A stretch of 51,775 nt of DNA from Actinomycetota bacterium (GCA_005777405.1 SXMH01000039.1:1-51775); one strand, 5' to 3'; counted from the first letter of the stretch, positions 25,569 through 35,043 are shown. The notes: generated from the sequence alone by a model not told the origin. Made by a program: numbers and translations.

Positions 25569-26786
25569 ATGGATGCTCCGCTGCTCATCGTCGGAGCCTC
25601 GATGGCGGGCCTGCGCACCGCCGAGGGCGCCCGTCGCGCGGGCTACTCGGGGCCCATCCGTTTTCTCGGCGCCGAAGAGCACGCGCCCTACAATCGGCCG
25701 CCGCTGTCGAAAGAGCTGCTGCAGACGCCGGGTCACGGGCACGCGGAGGTCGCCTTCCCGATCCGCTCGGCGCTGGAGGAGGGAGTCGAGTGGATGCTCG
25801 GCCGCCCCGCGACCGCGCTCGACACAGCGCGGCAGGTCGTCACCGACGCACGCGGGGACGAGCATGCATATAGCGCGCTGGTCATCGCGACCGGACTGCG
25901 GCCGAAGCCCTTGCCTATCGACGGGCACGGACTCACCGGTATTCACGTGCTGCGCACGATCGACGATGCGGTCGCGTTGCGCGATTCGCTGCGGCCCGGT
26001 GCGAACGTCGTCATTCTGGGGTCGGGGTTCGTCGGCTGCGAAATTGCGGCGACGGCAGCCAAGAACGGGGCGACCGTCTCGATCGTCACGCAGAGCCGCG
26101 TGCCGCTCGAGCGCGCGCTCGGCCCGCTTCTCGGTGCCGAAATGCGCCGGCGTCACGAGGCTCACGGCGTGCGGTTCTTCTGCGGCGAGTCGCTTTTCGG
26201 GCTCGTGGGAGACCCGGCCGTCGAGCGTGTCATTCTCACGAGCGGCGTGATGCTCGAGTGCGACGTGCTCGTCGTGGCCGTCGGCAGCGACCCCAATACC
26301 GAGTGGCTGCAGGGCTCGGGCCTCGACGTCAGCGACGGCGTGCTCGTCGACGGCGGGCTGCGCGCGATCGGAGTCGACGGCACCGTGCACCCGCAGATCT
26401 TCGCCGTCGGTGATGTCGCGCGCTACCCGAACCCGCTGTTCGACGACGTGGCTCGTCGCGTCGAACACTGGAACCTGCCGACCGAGACGGGCAAGCGCGC
26501 AGGGCAGCTCATCGCCGCCCAGCTGGCGGGCGACGATTGTGAGCCGCTCGCCGCGGCCGGCTTCGCTCCCCTGCCCTCTTTCTGGAGCGACCAGTACGAC
26601 GCGCACGTGCTCGCCTTCGGCATGACCTACCTCGCCGACCGCAGCGAGCTCGTCGCCGGTTCGCTCGACGACGAGTGCATCGTCGAGTACTACCGGGGCG
26701 ACGCGCTCGTCGGAGTCTGCGGCATCGGGATGCGCGGCGCTGTGCAGGCGTACCGGTCGAAGTTCGCGGTGCCGGCGCGGCAGTAA
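25569..26786 (+). CDS. FAD-dependent ferredoxin reductase (rhodocoxin/putidaredoxin reductase type)
   Basis: 405 aa; two dinucleotide motifs (LLIVGASMAGLRTAEGARRAGY, VVILGSGFVGCEIAATAAKNG), IFAVGDVARYPN. Confidence 0.92.
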   Translation: MDAPLLIVGASMAGLRTAEGARRAGYSGPIRFLGAEEHAPYNRPPLSKELLQTPGHGHAEVAFPIRSALEEGVEWMLGRPATALDTARQVVTDARGDEHAYSALVIATGLRPKPLPIDGHGLTGIHVLRTIDDAVALRDSLRPGANVVILGSGFVGCEIAATAAKNGATVSIVTQSRVPLERALGPLLGAEMRRRHEAHGVRFFCGESLFGLVGDPAVERVILTSGVMLECDVLVVAVGSDPNTEWLQGSGLDVSDGVLVDGGLRAIGVDGTVHPQIFAVGDVARYPNPLFDDVARRVEHWNLPTETGKRAGQLIAAQLAGDDCEPLAAAGFAPLPSFWSDQYDAHVLAFGMTYLADRSELVAGSLDDECIVEYYRGDALVGVCGIGMRGAVQAYRSKFAVPARQ

Positions 26787-26811
26787 CCGCGCGTGGCGAC
26801 GGCCAGGCGGG

Positions 26812-29800
26812 TCAGTCGCTGCTCACGTTGGCGCGCCAGAGCCGCACGAGCTCGGCTTCGTCGGGCAGCGACTCCGGCCGCAGCACCGCGTCGTCAGCCA
26901 CGAAGAAGAACGCCGCACGCACCGACTCGAGAGGCAGCCCCGACCAGCGAGAGTATGCGAGTCGGTAGAGCGCGAGCTGCAGCAGCTTCGCCTCGCGGTC
27001 GGCGTCGTCGCGAGGAGCCTTGCCAGTCTTCCAGTCGACGATCTCGACCGCGCCCGAATCGTCTAGCGAGTACACCGCGTCGATCTTGCAGACGAGAATG
27101 CGGCCCTCGAAGGGCACGTGCAGTTCGCGTTCCACGTCGAGCGGTTCGCGCCCCGCCCACGGCCCGCGCTCGAAAGCCTCTTGCAGGGCTGTAAGCGCGG
27201 CCGGGTCGACGCCCTCGGCCGCGATCGGTCCGGCGTCGAGTTCACCGTCGAGCCCATCGACCGTGTCGGGCAGTGCGGCGAGGCCATAGCGCTGCTCGAC
27301 CCACCGGTGAAACACCGTGCCGAGTCGCGTTGCCCGGTAGGGTCGCTGCGGCATCGGTCGACGCAACCGTGCCGCGACCTCGGCCGGAGCGGTCACGAAG
27401 TCTTTGAACGCCGACGCCGGCACGCGCAGCGGCACCGTGACGCGATCGCTCGCCGAGAGCCGCGCGGCCCGTTCGGCGAGCAGCAGGTCGACCTCGCGCT
27501 GCCACCCGCGCCGGTCATCCCCTCGACGCGTCGGATCAGCCGACCGCACTCGCTCGGCTGCCGCGAGCACGTGCCGCCGCCGCGCGCCGAGCGGGTCGTG
27601 CGGCCACCACGCGTCGTCGCCGTCGTCGTCGACGCGCGGGTTCGACTCGTGCTCGGAGCCTTCTGGAAACGGCGGCAGGATGCCCCGCTCGACGAGGGGC
27701 AGCAGAAACGGGCTCGGCGCACGCGCGGTCGACTGTCGTGCCCAGAACGACCCCGTCAGCAGCAGTCGATGCCGAGCGCGCGTGACCGCTACGTAGGCGA
27801 GCCGACGCTCTTCGCGCTCGAGGTGCGCACCGACCTCCGCTTTGAAGGCGTCGCGCCGATCGAGCAGGTCTTTGCGCGACTCGGCGTGCTCCCACTCGAA
27901 GCGCGGCAGCTCCGCGGCGTCGCCGCGCAAGGTGTAGGGCAGCACGCCGAGGCTTAGCCAGCCGGTCGTCCCGTCACGGGGCTTGCTCGGCAGTTCGTCG
28001 GCAACACAGCGAGGCACGACGACGTGGTCCCATTCGAGCCCTTTCGAGCCGTGCACCGTGAGCACCTGCACGGTGCCGGGCTCGGGCGGTTCGCTGCGCG
28101 GTGAGAGGTTGTCGCGCCACTCGGCCTCGCGCAGCCAGGCAAGAAAGCCGCCGAGGGTCGCGTGATCGGCGAGCGCGAGATAGCCGTCGAGCGCCTCGGC
28201 GAACGCCTCGCGCGGGGCGGCCCCCATCACGCGCGCCGGGTTGGCGGCGACCTCGATGTCGAGCAGCAGATCGTGCTCGACCGCGGCCACGAGGTCGGGC
28301 AGGTCGAGAGCCGTACGCGCTCGCAGTCGAGCAAACAGCCGACCGGCGTCGCGCAATCGTTCGAGGCCTTCTGCGCTCAGCGCAGCGAGCTGCGAGTGCC
28401 CCTCAGGCGCCGTGGCGATGAAGTCGAGAGCGTCGACGAGAGACACGCCGTCGGTGCGCGAGATCGACGAGCGGAGGGCATCTTTCACCTCATCGCTGAA
28501 GGCGCGTTGGCCCAGGTCGCGGTCGCGCAACCATGACGCGACTCTGCTGAGGGCGTGCAGGTCGGCCGTGCCGACGCTCCAGCGCGGGCCAGCAAGCAAG
28601 CGGACGAGCTCGGTGCCCGCTCCGGGATCGTCGATGACGCTCAACGCGCTGACGAGGTCGACGATCTCGGGCTGCTCGAGCAAGCCGCCGATGCCGAGCA
28701 CGTGCACCGCCACACCGCGGTCGCGCAAAGCCGCGAGAAACACCGGCTGCGTCGCCCGACTGCGCATGAGCAGCGCGGCACTCGCCCGCAGCGGTCTGCC
28801 CTCGTCGTCGGTGGCGTCTGCGGCAGCCCCCGGTGGGGGCTCGGCGAGTCGCGCGGCGAGCCAGTCAGCCACGAGCGCCGCTTCCTCGTCGAGGGTCTCG
28901 GGGTACGCCGTCTCAACGGGATGCTCGCTCGCCCTGGGCGAAGGCTGCAGCCGCGCCACCGCAACGCCGCCGCGCGCGCTCAGCGGTTCGACGAGCGCAT
29001 TGGCGACGTCGAGCACGCGCGTGCCGTTGCGCCAGGAGGTGCTGAGCGAGTAGCGCTGCACGTCACCGGTCTCGCTCGTCGCGAATCGCCCGGCGAAGTC
29101 ATCGAGGTTCGACGCGCTCGCACCCCGCCAGCCGTAGATCGACTGCTGCGGGTCACCGACGGCCATGACCGGGGTGCCCCCGAAGAGCTCGGCGAGCAGC
29201 CAGGTCTGCGCGACGGTGGTGTCTTGATACTCGTCGAGCAGCACCACGCGATACCGGGCACGCAGGGCGGCGCCGACCGCCGGGTGACGTCGAACGATCG
29301 CCAGGGCGAGCGCAACCTGGTCTGAGAACTCGACGAGGCCGTCGCGGTGCTTGCGCTGCTGAAAGCGCTCGACGAGATCGGCGAGAGGAGCCGACGCGGA
29401 GACCGTCGACACCAGGTCGAGCGCACTCGCGTACTCACCCCGACCGCCCGGCGGCAGCTCGGCGAGGGTGCCGAAGCGATCGACGAGCGCCCGCAGGTCG
29501 TCGAGGGGCGCGTCGTGCTCCGCAAGGCCGTGCGCGAGCGACAGCACCGCGCGCGTGACTCGGTCGATCGAGAGGTCGAGGTTCGCGAGCCGCTCATCGT
29601 CACTGCTCGTCACGAGATCCCGGGCAAGCTGCCACGCGCTCGCTTCACCGAGCACGACACCTTCGGGGTCGCGCCCAATGAGGGCCGCATGGTCGCGGTA
29701 GAGGGAGGAAGCGAAAGAGTTGTACGTCGACACGGTGGGCTGTGTGAACGCGTCAATCACGGGCGCCCCGCCAGGGCTCGCGTCGAGCACCCCCGTGCGG

Positions 29801-30099
29801 CCGAGCTGCACGAGCCTCTCGCGCACGCGCACCGCGAGTTCGCCGGCGGCCTTGCGGGTGAACGTGAGCCCGAGCACGTTCTCAGGCGGCACCAGGTCGT
29901 TGGCGACGAGCCACAGCACGCGCCCCGCCATGGTCTCGGTCTTGCCCGAACCCGCTCCCGCGACGACGAGCACGGGTGCGAGGGGCGCCTCGATGACGAG
30001 CCGCTGTTCGTCGGTGGGGCGCGGCCTGCCGAGAGCATCCGCGATGTCGAACGCCGAGATCGCAGCGGGGTGCGCGGGCGGCGGCTCAGTCGTCATCAT
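26812..30099 (-). CDS. adnB: UvrD-like helicase with C-terminal PD-(D/E)XK nuclease, AdnB-like
   Basis: 1095 aa; VVAGAGSGKTETMAGRVLWL, LLDEYQDTTVAQ, GDPQQSIYGWRGA, nuclease motif CKIDAVYSLDDSGAVEIVDWKTG. Confidence 0.9.
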   Translation of the reverse strand: MMTTEPPPAHPAAISAFDIADALGRPRPTDEQRLVIEAPLAPVLVVAGAGSGKTETMAGRVLWLVANDLVPPENVLGLTFTRKAAGELAVRVRERLVQLGRTGVLDASPGGAPVIDAFTQPTVSTYNSFASSLYRDHAALIGRDPEGVVLGEASAWQLARDLVTSSDDERLANLDLSIDRVTRAVLSLAHGLAEHDAPLDDLRALVDRFGTLAELPPGGRGEYASALDLVSTVSASAPLADLVERFQQRKHRDGLVEFSDQVALALAIVRRHPAVGAALRARYRVVLLDEYQDTTVAQTWLLAELFGGTPVMAVGDPQQSIYGWRGASASNLDDFAGRFATSETGDVQRYSLSTSWRNGTRVLDVANALVEPLSARGGVAVARLQPSPRASEHPVETAYPETLDEEAALVADWLAARLAEPPPGAAADATDDEGRPLRASAALLMRSRATQPVFLAALRDRGVAVHVLGIGGLLEQPEIVDLVSALSVIDDPGAGTELVRLLAGPRWSVGTADLHALSRVASWLRDRDLGQRAFSDEVKDALRSSISRTDGVSLVDALDFIATAPEGHSQLAALSAEGLERLRDAGRLFARLRARTALDLPDLVAAVEHDLLLDIEVAANPARVMGAAPREAFAEALDGYLALADHATLGGFLAWLREAEWRDNLSPRSEPPEPGTVQVLTVHGSKGLEWDHVVVPRCVADELPSKPRDGTTGWLSLGVLPYTLRGDAAELPRFEWEHAESRKDLLDRRDAFKAEVGAHLEREERRLAYVAVTRARHRLLLTGSFWARQSTARAPSPFLLPLVERGILPPFPEGSEHESNPRVDDDGDDAWWPHDPLGARRRHVLAAAERVRSADPTRRGDDRRGWQREVDLLLAERAARLSASDRVTVPLRVPASAFKDFVTAPAEVAARLRRPMPQRPYRATRLGTVFHRWVEQRYGLAALPDTVDGLDGELDAGPIAAEGVDPAALTALQEAFERGPWAGREPLDVERELHVPFEGRILVCKIDAVYSLDDSGAVEIVDWKTGKAPRDDADREAKLLQLALYRLAYSRWSGLPLESVRAAFFFVADDAVLRPESLPDEAELVRLWRANVSSD

Positions 30100-33000
30100 T
30101 CGCCCCCCGTCACGGGCGGAACCCGATGGATGCGGTGCGCGAGCGCCCCGAAATCGAAGCGGTCGATCGTGCGCACGCCCGTGAGTCGCGCGACCGCGAT
30201 GGCCTCGACGGCCTGCCGCACGCGCTGCCGAAAGCCCTCCAGCTGCTCGTCGTCGAGGGGCGCCTGCACGGCTTCGCGGTAGTCGCGACCGCGAACTCCC
30301 TCGCGCACGTACAGCAATCGAGCGCCACCGGGGTGATGCGCGGGCAGTTCGCCCGCCTCGGCGGCCGCCTCGGCGACGTCGGTGCCGAGCACCGCGCGAG
30401 CGCCGTCGAGAATGGCGCGGTCGAGCGCCTCATCGAAGGCCCCTTCGGCATAGGCGAGTTGATAGGCGCCGAGCTGCGCGTGCTCGTCGATGTCGGCCTG
30501 CTTTGTCAGGGGCGAGCCGGTCTTGAGGTCGATGATGCGCACCGCACCGTCGGCATCGAGCTCGATGCGGTCGACGATGCCGCGCAGTCGTGCGCGGTCG
30601 ACGTCGAGCTCGAACGAGCTCTCGGCGGCGACAGCAGCGCGACCGTCTGCTGCCGCATCTCGCAGGTAGGCGGCGACTCCCACGGCATAGCGGCGCGCGA
30701 GTCGGCGCTGCTGATCGGCGAGCCACGGCGACTCGAACACGAGCTCGCTCCAGCGCTGTTCGATCGCCGACCACACCGCGTCGATCTCGGGTCTCTCGGC
30801 AGTCTCCATCGCCCAGTGCACGATCGTGCCGATGCCCATCGCCGGAGTGGTCTCGCCCGGTGCGATCGCGTCGAGAAACCAGTCGAGCGGCGATCGTTCG
30901 ATCGCCTCGAGGCGAGAGGGCGAGAGCGGCACCCGATCGACGCCGTCGAAGAGCGGCGCCTCGGTGCTCGGCGGCATGAGCCCCCACCACTCGTTCGGGT
31001 CGGCACCCACCACACGCTCCGCCGACAGGCGCGCGAGGGCGAGGGCCGCTTCAGCGCGATCAGACTCGCGCGCGGCGGGGTCGGCGAGCTCGCGACGCAA
31101 TCTGCCAACGAGTCGCCGCAGAGATCGGGCGCGCACCGGTCGCGCCGCCGACGGGGCAGCGGTGGATGCCCCACTCGCCCCCTGCCCCGCCGCAGCGCTG
31201 CCCGTGCCTGACTCGCTTGGGTCGGCGGCGCCCGACGTTGCAGCAGCGGCTTCGTCAGCGTGCTGCCGCACGAGCCCGAAGAGCGCGCTCGGCTGCTCGT
31301 CGTCGCCCGCGACCGCAGTGGCAATGAGTTGTCGACGTGCACGTGACGCTGCGAGGGCGAAGAGTCGCAGCTCGTCATCGAGCACGAGTCGTCGTTCGTC
31401 GAGATCGCCGAGCGGCAGTCCGCGCGCGACGCGACTCAGCACGGGCGCGCCGAGCAACGAGCCGCGTACGCGCAGGTTCGGCCACACTCCTTCGACGAGG
31501 CCGGCGATGACGACGACATCGGCTTCGAGCCCGGCGAGCGCCGCCGGCGTCGCGACGAGCACCGCGTCGTCAGCACGCTGCGGAGCGAGCAAGTCGTCGC
31601 CGACGTCGCTGTCGAGCACGCGGGCGAGGAAGGTGTCGACGGTGGCCTCGGGAACGGTGTCGACGATGGCGGTCGCGGCGCTGAATACCGCCACGACGGC
31701 ATCGAGAGCGCGGTCGGCCTCTCGCGCGGCGACGCCCTGGCCGGCGGCCTCGCGCTGCCAGAGCTCGGCCGCGTGCGACTCGCTCCACGCGATCCACAGC
31801 AACTCATCCACGGTGGCTCCGGCCTCGAAGCGTGCGGCGATGGCGGCCAGCGTGCGCGCGAGCCGGTCGGCCGTGCGGGCGACACGGTGGTCGAGCGTGG
31901 CGAGGCGGCCGGGTGCGCTGAGAGCATCCACCAGCAGTTCATCGGCCGAGCGATCGCCGCCACCCGCGAGTTCTTCGGCCCGCAACGCGCGACGCAGTCG
32001 ACGCAGAGCGACTCGATCGAGCCCACCGAGCGGCCCGAGCAGCAGCTCGGTCGCTGCTGCGGCGTCGAGCGGTGCACGACCGACTCCGAGGTCGACGTGA
32101 CGAATGAGCGCTCGGGCGGCGGGATGCTCTCGCAGCGGGCGCCCCGCCGCTGTCGACTGCACCGGCACTTCCGCCTGCGCCAGGGCGCGCACGAGCGGCG
32201 GCACGAGGGTTCCGCTGCGCACGACAACAGCCATGCGATGCCACGGCACACCATCGAGCAGGTGCCGCTCACGCAGCACATCGGCGATGAGCGCCCGCTC
32301 ACGCGCGGCACTCGCCGCCTCGAGAGCCAGAAGGGGTGAGCGAGTGCCGGGCTCGAGGTCGGTGCCGGGCTCGAGGTCGTCGCCCGGCTCGAGGTCGCCG
32401 TCGGGCTCGAACACTCCGGCGGCGCGACGCTGACGACCGGCCGCGGCCGCACCGATGCGGCCCGTCACATCGGTGACGAGCCTGCGCAGTGCCGGGCCGT
32501 GCCGATGCACAGCGTCGAGCACGAGCACGGGCACGGCCTCGCGGTCACGACCGAGGCGACCGGCGAGGCGAGCGAGCGCTTCGGGCTCACCCCCGCGAAA
32601 GCCGCTCGTCGCCACGTCAGGGTCGCCGAGGGCGATCACCGTCGAGCCCCGCGCCGCCAGGGCGACGAGCAGATCGGCACCCGCCGGAGTGAGGTCGTGG
32701 GCGTCGTCGACGATGACGAGCCTCGGCAGAGCGGGGAGTGCGTCGGTCGGGTCGCTGACGAGCCCCACCGCCGCCCGCACGAGCTCGGCCGGGTCGAGCT
32801 GCCCTGGCCGCGAGCTGCCCAGAATCAGCCGCAACTCGTCGACGAAGTCGGCCACGGCGACCCACTCTGGCCGACCCCGCTCACGCCCCGCCGCACGCAA
32901 GCGCTCGGTGGACCAGTCGTGCTCAGAGAGTCGGGCGATGACGTCACGCAGCTCGGTGCGGAACGCCGGAAGCCGACGCACGTCGGGGCCCAAGTGCTCG

Positions 33001-33527
33001 GGCCAGTTCGGCCCCGTCGAGCCCTCAGCACCGAGTGTCGCAAGAAGCTCATCGACGACCGATCGGTCGAGCAGTTCGGCGAGGTCGGCATCACTATCGG
33101 CGCCACTCAGCAGCCGCGGTTCGGAAAGCCCTACGAGACGGCGGGCCGCCGTGACCATCGCGAACGCCCACGCCGGCAGCGACCGCGCGAGCGGGCCCGG
33201 CAGGGCGAGTGCAGGCTCGCCGCGCTGCTCGGCGGCGTGAGCGAGGTCGAGCGCGAGCCGGTCGCGCAATCGCGTGGCTGCGCGGCGTGAGGGCGTGAGC
33301 ACGAGCACCTCGTCAGCAGCGAGACCGTCGTCGACGATGGCCGCTCGCACGAGGGCGAGCGCGACGGCGGTCTTGCCCGAGCCGGGCGCCCCGAGCACGA
33401 CCGCTCCGGCACCGAGGCGGGCATCCACCACCGCCCGTTGTGAGTCGTCGAGCGCGACTGGCGCGACCTCGTCGGCGACGACAGAGGCGACGAGGCGGGG
33501 CATGCGAGCGACGCTACCGTGCCGCAC
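30096..33527 (-). CDS. adnA: UvrD-like helicase with C-terminal PD-(D/E)XK nuclease, AdnA-like
   Basis: 1143 aa; VVLGAPGSGKTAVALALV, VIVDDAHDLTPAG, nuclease motif GIVDRIELDADGAVRIIDLKTG; 4-bp overlap with 26812..30099. Confidence 0.88.
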   Translation of the reverse strand: MRHGSVARMPRLVASVVADEVAPVALDDSQRAVVDARLGAGAVVLGAPGSGKTAVALALVRAAIVDDGLAADEVLVLTPSRRAATRLRDRLALDLAHAAEQRGEPALALPGPLARSLPAWAFAMVTAARRLVGLSEPRLLSGADSDADLAELLDRSVVDELLATLGAEGSTGPNWPEHLGPDVRRLPAFRTELRDVIARLSEHDWSTERLRAAGRERGRPEWVAVADFVDELRLILGSSRPGQLDPAELVRAAVGLVSDPTDALPALPRLVIVDDAHDLTPAGADLLVALAARGSTVIALGDPDVATSGFRGGEPEALARLAGRLGRDREAVPVLVLDAVHRHGPALRRLVTDVTGRIGAAAAGRQRRAAGVFEPDGDLEPGDDLEPGTDLEPGTRSPLLALEAASAARERALIADVLRERHLLDGVPWHRMAVVVRSGTLVPPLVRALAQAEVPVQSTAAGRPLREHPAARALIRHVDLGVGRAPLDAAAATELLLGPLGGLDRVALRRLRRALRAEELAGGGDRSADELLVDALSAPGRLATLDHRVARTADRLARTLAAIAARFEAGATVDELLWIAWSESHAAELWQREAAGQGVAAREADRALDAVVAVFSAATAIVDTVPEATVDTFLARVLDSDVGDDLLAPQRADDAVLVATPAALAGLEADVVVIAGLVEGVWPNLRVRGSLLGAPVLSRVARGLPLGDLDERRLVLDDELRLFALAASRARRQLIATAVAGDDEQPSALFGLVRQHADEAAAATSGAADPSESGTGSAAAGQGASGASTAAPSAARPVRARSLRRLVGRLRRELADPAARESDRAEAALALARLSAERVVGADPNEWWGLMPPSTEAPLFDGVDRVPLSPSRLEAIERSPLDWFLDAIAPGETTPAMGIGTIVHWAMETAERPEIDAVWSAIEQRWSELVFESPWLADQQRRLARRYAVGVAAYLRDAAADGRAAVAAESSFELDVDRARLRGIVDRIELDADGAVRIIDLKTGSPLTKQADIDEHAQLGAYQLAYAEGAFDEALDRAILDGARAVLGTDVAEAAAEAGELPAHHPGGARLLYVREGVRGRDYREAVQAPLDDEQLEGFRQRVRQAVEAIAVARLTGVRTIDRFDFGALAHRIHRVPPVTGGE
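32344..32407. repeat. imperfect 18-bp in-frame tandem repeats within adnA-like gene
   Basis: encodes FEPDGDLEPGDDLEPGTDLEPGT. Confidence 0.8.
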
Positions 33528-33649
33528 CGACGCTGTCGCGGTGGATGCCCGACGACGCTTCAGCGCTCGCAGCAGTCACCGCCCCCTCACGAATCCGCCC
33601 TCGGTGAACACAGCGAGAAGCCCGCGCGCGCCCGGGTCCGCTGACGATC

Positions 33650-33874
33650 GTGGACATTCGCATCGGCATTCTGAACAGCCCCCGTGAACTCGCGTTCGAG
33701 ACCAACGACAGCGTCGCCGAGATCGAAGCTGCCGTCTCGGCCGCCGTCGAGAAGGGCACTCCCCTGCTCGCGCTGAGCGACGACAAGGGCAAGCGGTACC
33801 TCGTGCCCACCGCCGCGATCGGCTACGTCGAGATCGGTTCTGAGTCGACTCGTCGCGTCGGCTTCGTCGGCTAG
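33650..33874 (+). CDS. DUF3107 family protein
   Basis: 74 aa MDIRIGILNSPRELAFETNDSVAEIEAAVSAAVEKGTPLLALSDDKGKRYLVPTAAIGYVEIG; GTG start. Confidence 0.9.
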   Translation: MDIRIGILNSPRELAFETNDSVAEIEAAVSAAVEKGTPLLALSDDKGKRYLVPTAAIGYVEIGSESTRRVGFVG

Positions 33875-33900
33875 CACTCTCGGGCACTACCCTCAGGCAC

Positions 33901-34206
33901 GTGGAACTTCTCTTCGCGACAGTCTTCGGCGCCGCGTTCGCGCTCGGAGTGCGCTACCTCGTGCCGGGGCGCCAGCAGCACGGTCTCTTGCTCGTGCCAC
34001 TCGTGGGCGCCGCTGCGACGGCCGCCGTGTGGGTCATCTGCCTGTGGCTGGGCCTGACGTTCGACGGCGGGTGGATCTGGGTCATCTCGCTCGTGCTGGG
34101 CCCGCTGGCCGCTCTCGCCGTCGCCCTCGTGCTGCCGAAGCGCCGCGAGGCCGCAGACGCCGAACTGCTCGAGCGCCTCATGAAGCCGAGCGCCGCGCGC
34201 TCCTGA
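33901..34206 (+). CDS. small hypothetical membrane protein
   Basis: 101 aa, about three hydrophobic segments; GTG start. Confidence 0.7.
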   Translation: MELLFATVFGAAFALGVRYLVPGRQQHGLLLVPLVGAAATAAVWVICLWLGLTFDGGWIWVISLVLGPLAALAVALVLPKRREAADAELLERLMKPSAARS

Positions 34207-34240
34207 GGGCAGGCCGGCGCTGGCTCAGGCCGGGGCTCGC

Positions 34241-34957
34241 TCAGGCCGTGAGGCCGAGCTTGTCCATGCGACGCGTGTGCTCTGCGATGAGCTCCGTGAA
34301 CACCGGCTCGATCTGAGCTTCATCTTTCGAGCGGTCATCGTGGCGCACAAGCGCAGAACGGGCCTGCAGCATGGTGTCGCCGACGAGCCGTCGACTCCAC
34401 AGCGCCAGTCGTGACGCGAGGCGGGGTTCGGCCGCGATGGCGCGCTCGAGAATGCGATGCAGGGGCTCGCCGAGATCGCCTGCGCCGAGCGCGTCGACCA
34501 CGCGCTCGCCGAGCTCGCGCGGCAGGCCACCGGCGAGGCGCATCCAAAAGTCAGTAAGAAAGCCGATCGTGACGTGCGCGCTCGCGACTTGCTCGTACCA
34601 GGCGTTGCCGCGCGTGCGCGACTCGAACTCTTCGACGCTCGCGAGGTGCGGCTGCAGCGCGTCAGAGCGGTCGAGGTGCAGGCGCTCGAGCTCGGCGGTG
34701 ATGGCCCGATAGCGGTCGAGCACGATCGCGGCGGCGCGGGCAAGCGCGTCTTTATCGGCGGGGCGAGGAGCGGTGCGGATGCCCTCCGACAGCAACTCGA
34801 CGAAGCCGAGGTGCAGCGCGGCGCACTGGCCGAGATACACGTCGGGAGCAGGAGTGAGGTCGGCGAGGTCGACGCGCAGCGCGCCAGCCGCCGTCTCGCG
34901 AGACGACAGCGTGGGCGCCTCTGAGCGAGCGCGAGTACGACGGGACCACCATGCCAC
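34241..34957 (-). CDS. ferritin-like-fold protein
   Basis: 238 aa; QCAALHLGFVELLSEGIR..., position between DUF3107 and DEAD helicase matches conserved actinobacterial order. Confidence 0.72.
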   Translation of the reverse strand: MAWWSRRTRARSEAPTLSSRETAAGALRVDLADLTPAPDVYLGQCAALHLGFVELLSEGIRTAPRPADKDALARAAAIVLDRYRAITAELERLHLDRSDALQPHLASVEEFESRTRGNAWYEQVASAHVTIGFLTDFWMRLAGGLPRELGERVVDALGAGDLGEPLHRILERAIAAEPRLASRLALWSRRLVGDTMLQARSALVRHDDRSKDEAQIEPVFTELIAEHTRRMDKLGLTA

Positions 34958-35043
34958 GCCGCCAGCCTAGGCGATGGGCGGTCAGCGCGAGGTGCGGCCG
35001 GTAGACTGGGGCCTTACCGACTTCAGACAGGCGAACTCCACTC

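Noticed and set aside
26787-26811. Possible att/integration junction at the right end of the insertion
   Set aside because: Only 25 bp, no direct repeat, tRNA or integrase identifiable.
30826-32100. 424-aa plus-strand ORF
   Set aside because: Ser/Arg-rich antisense shadow of the AdnA-like gene.
34207-34240. GGCTCAGGCCGG-like repeated words between convergent genes
   Set aside because: Very short GC-rich duplication; not distinguishable from chance.
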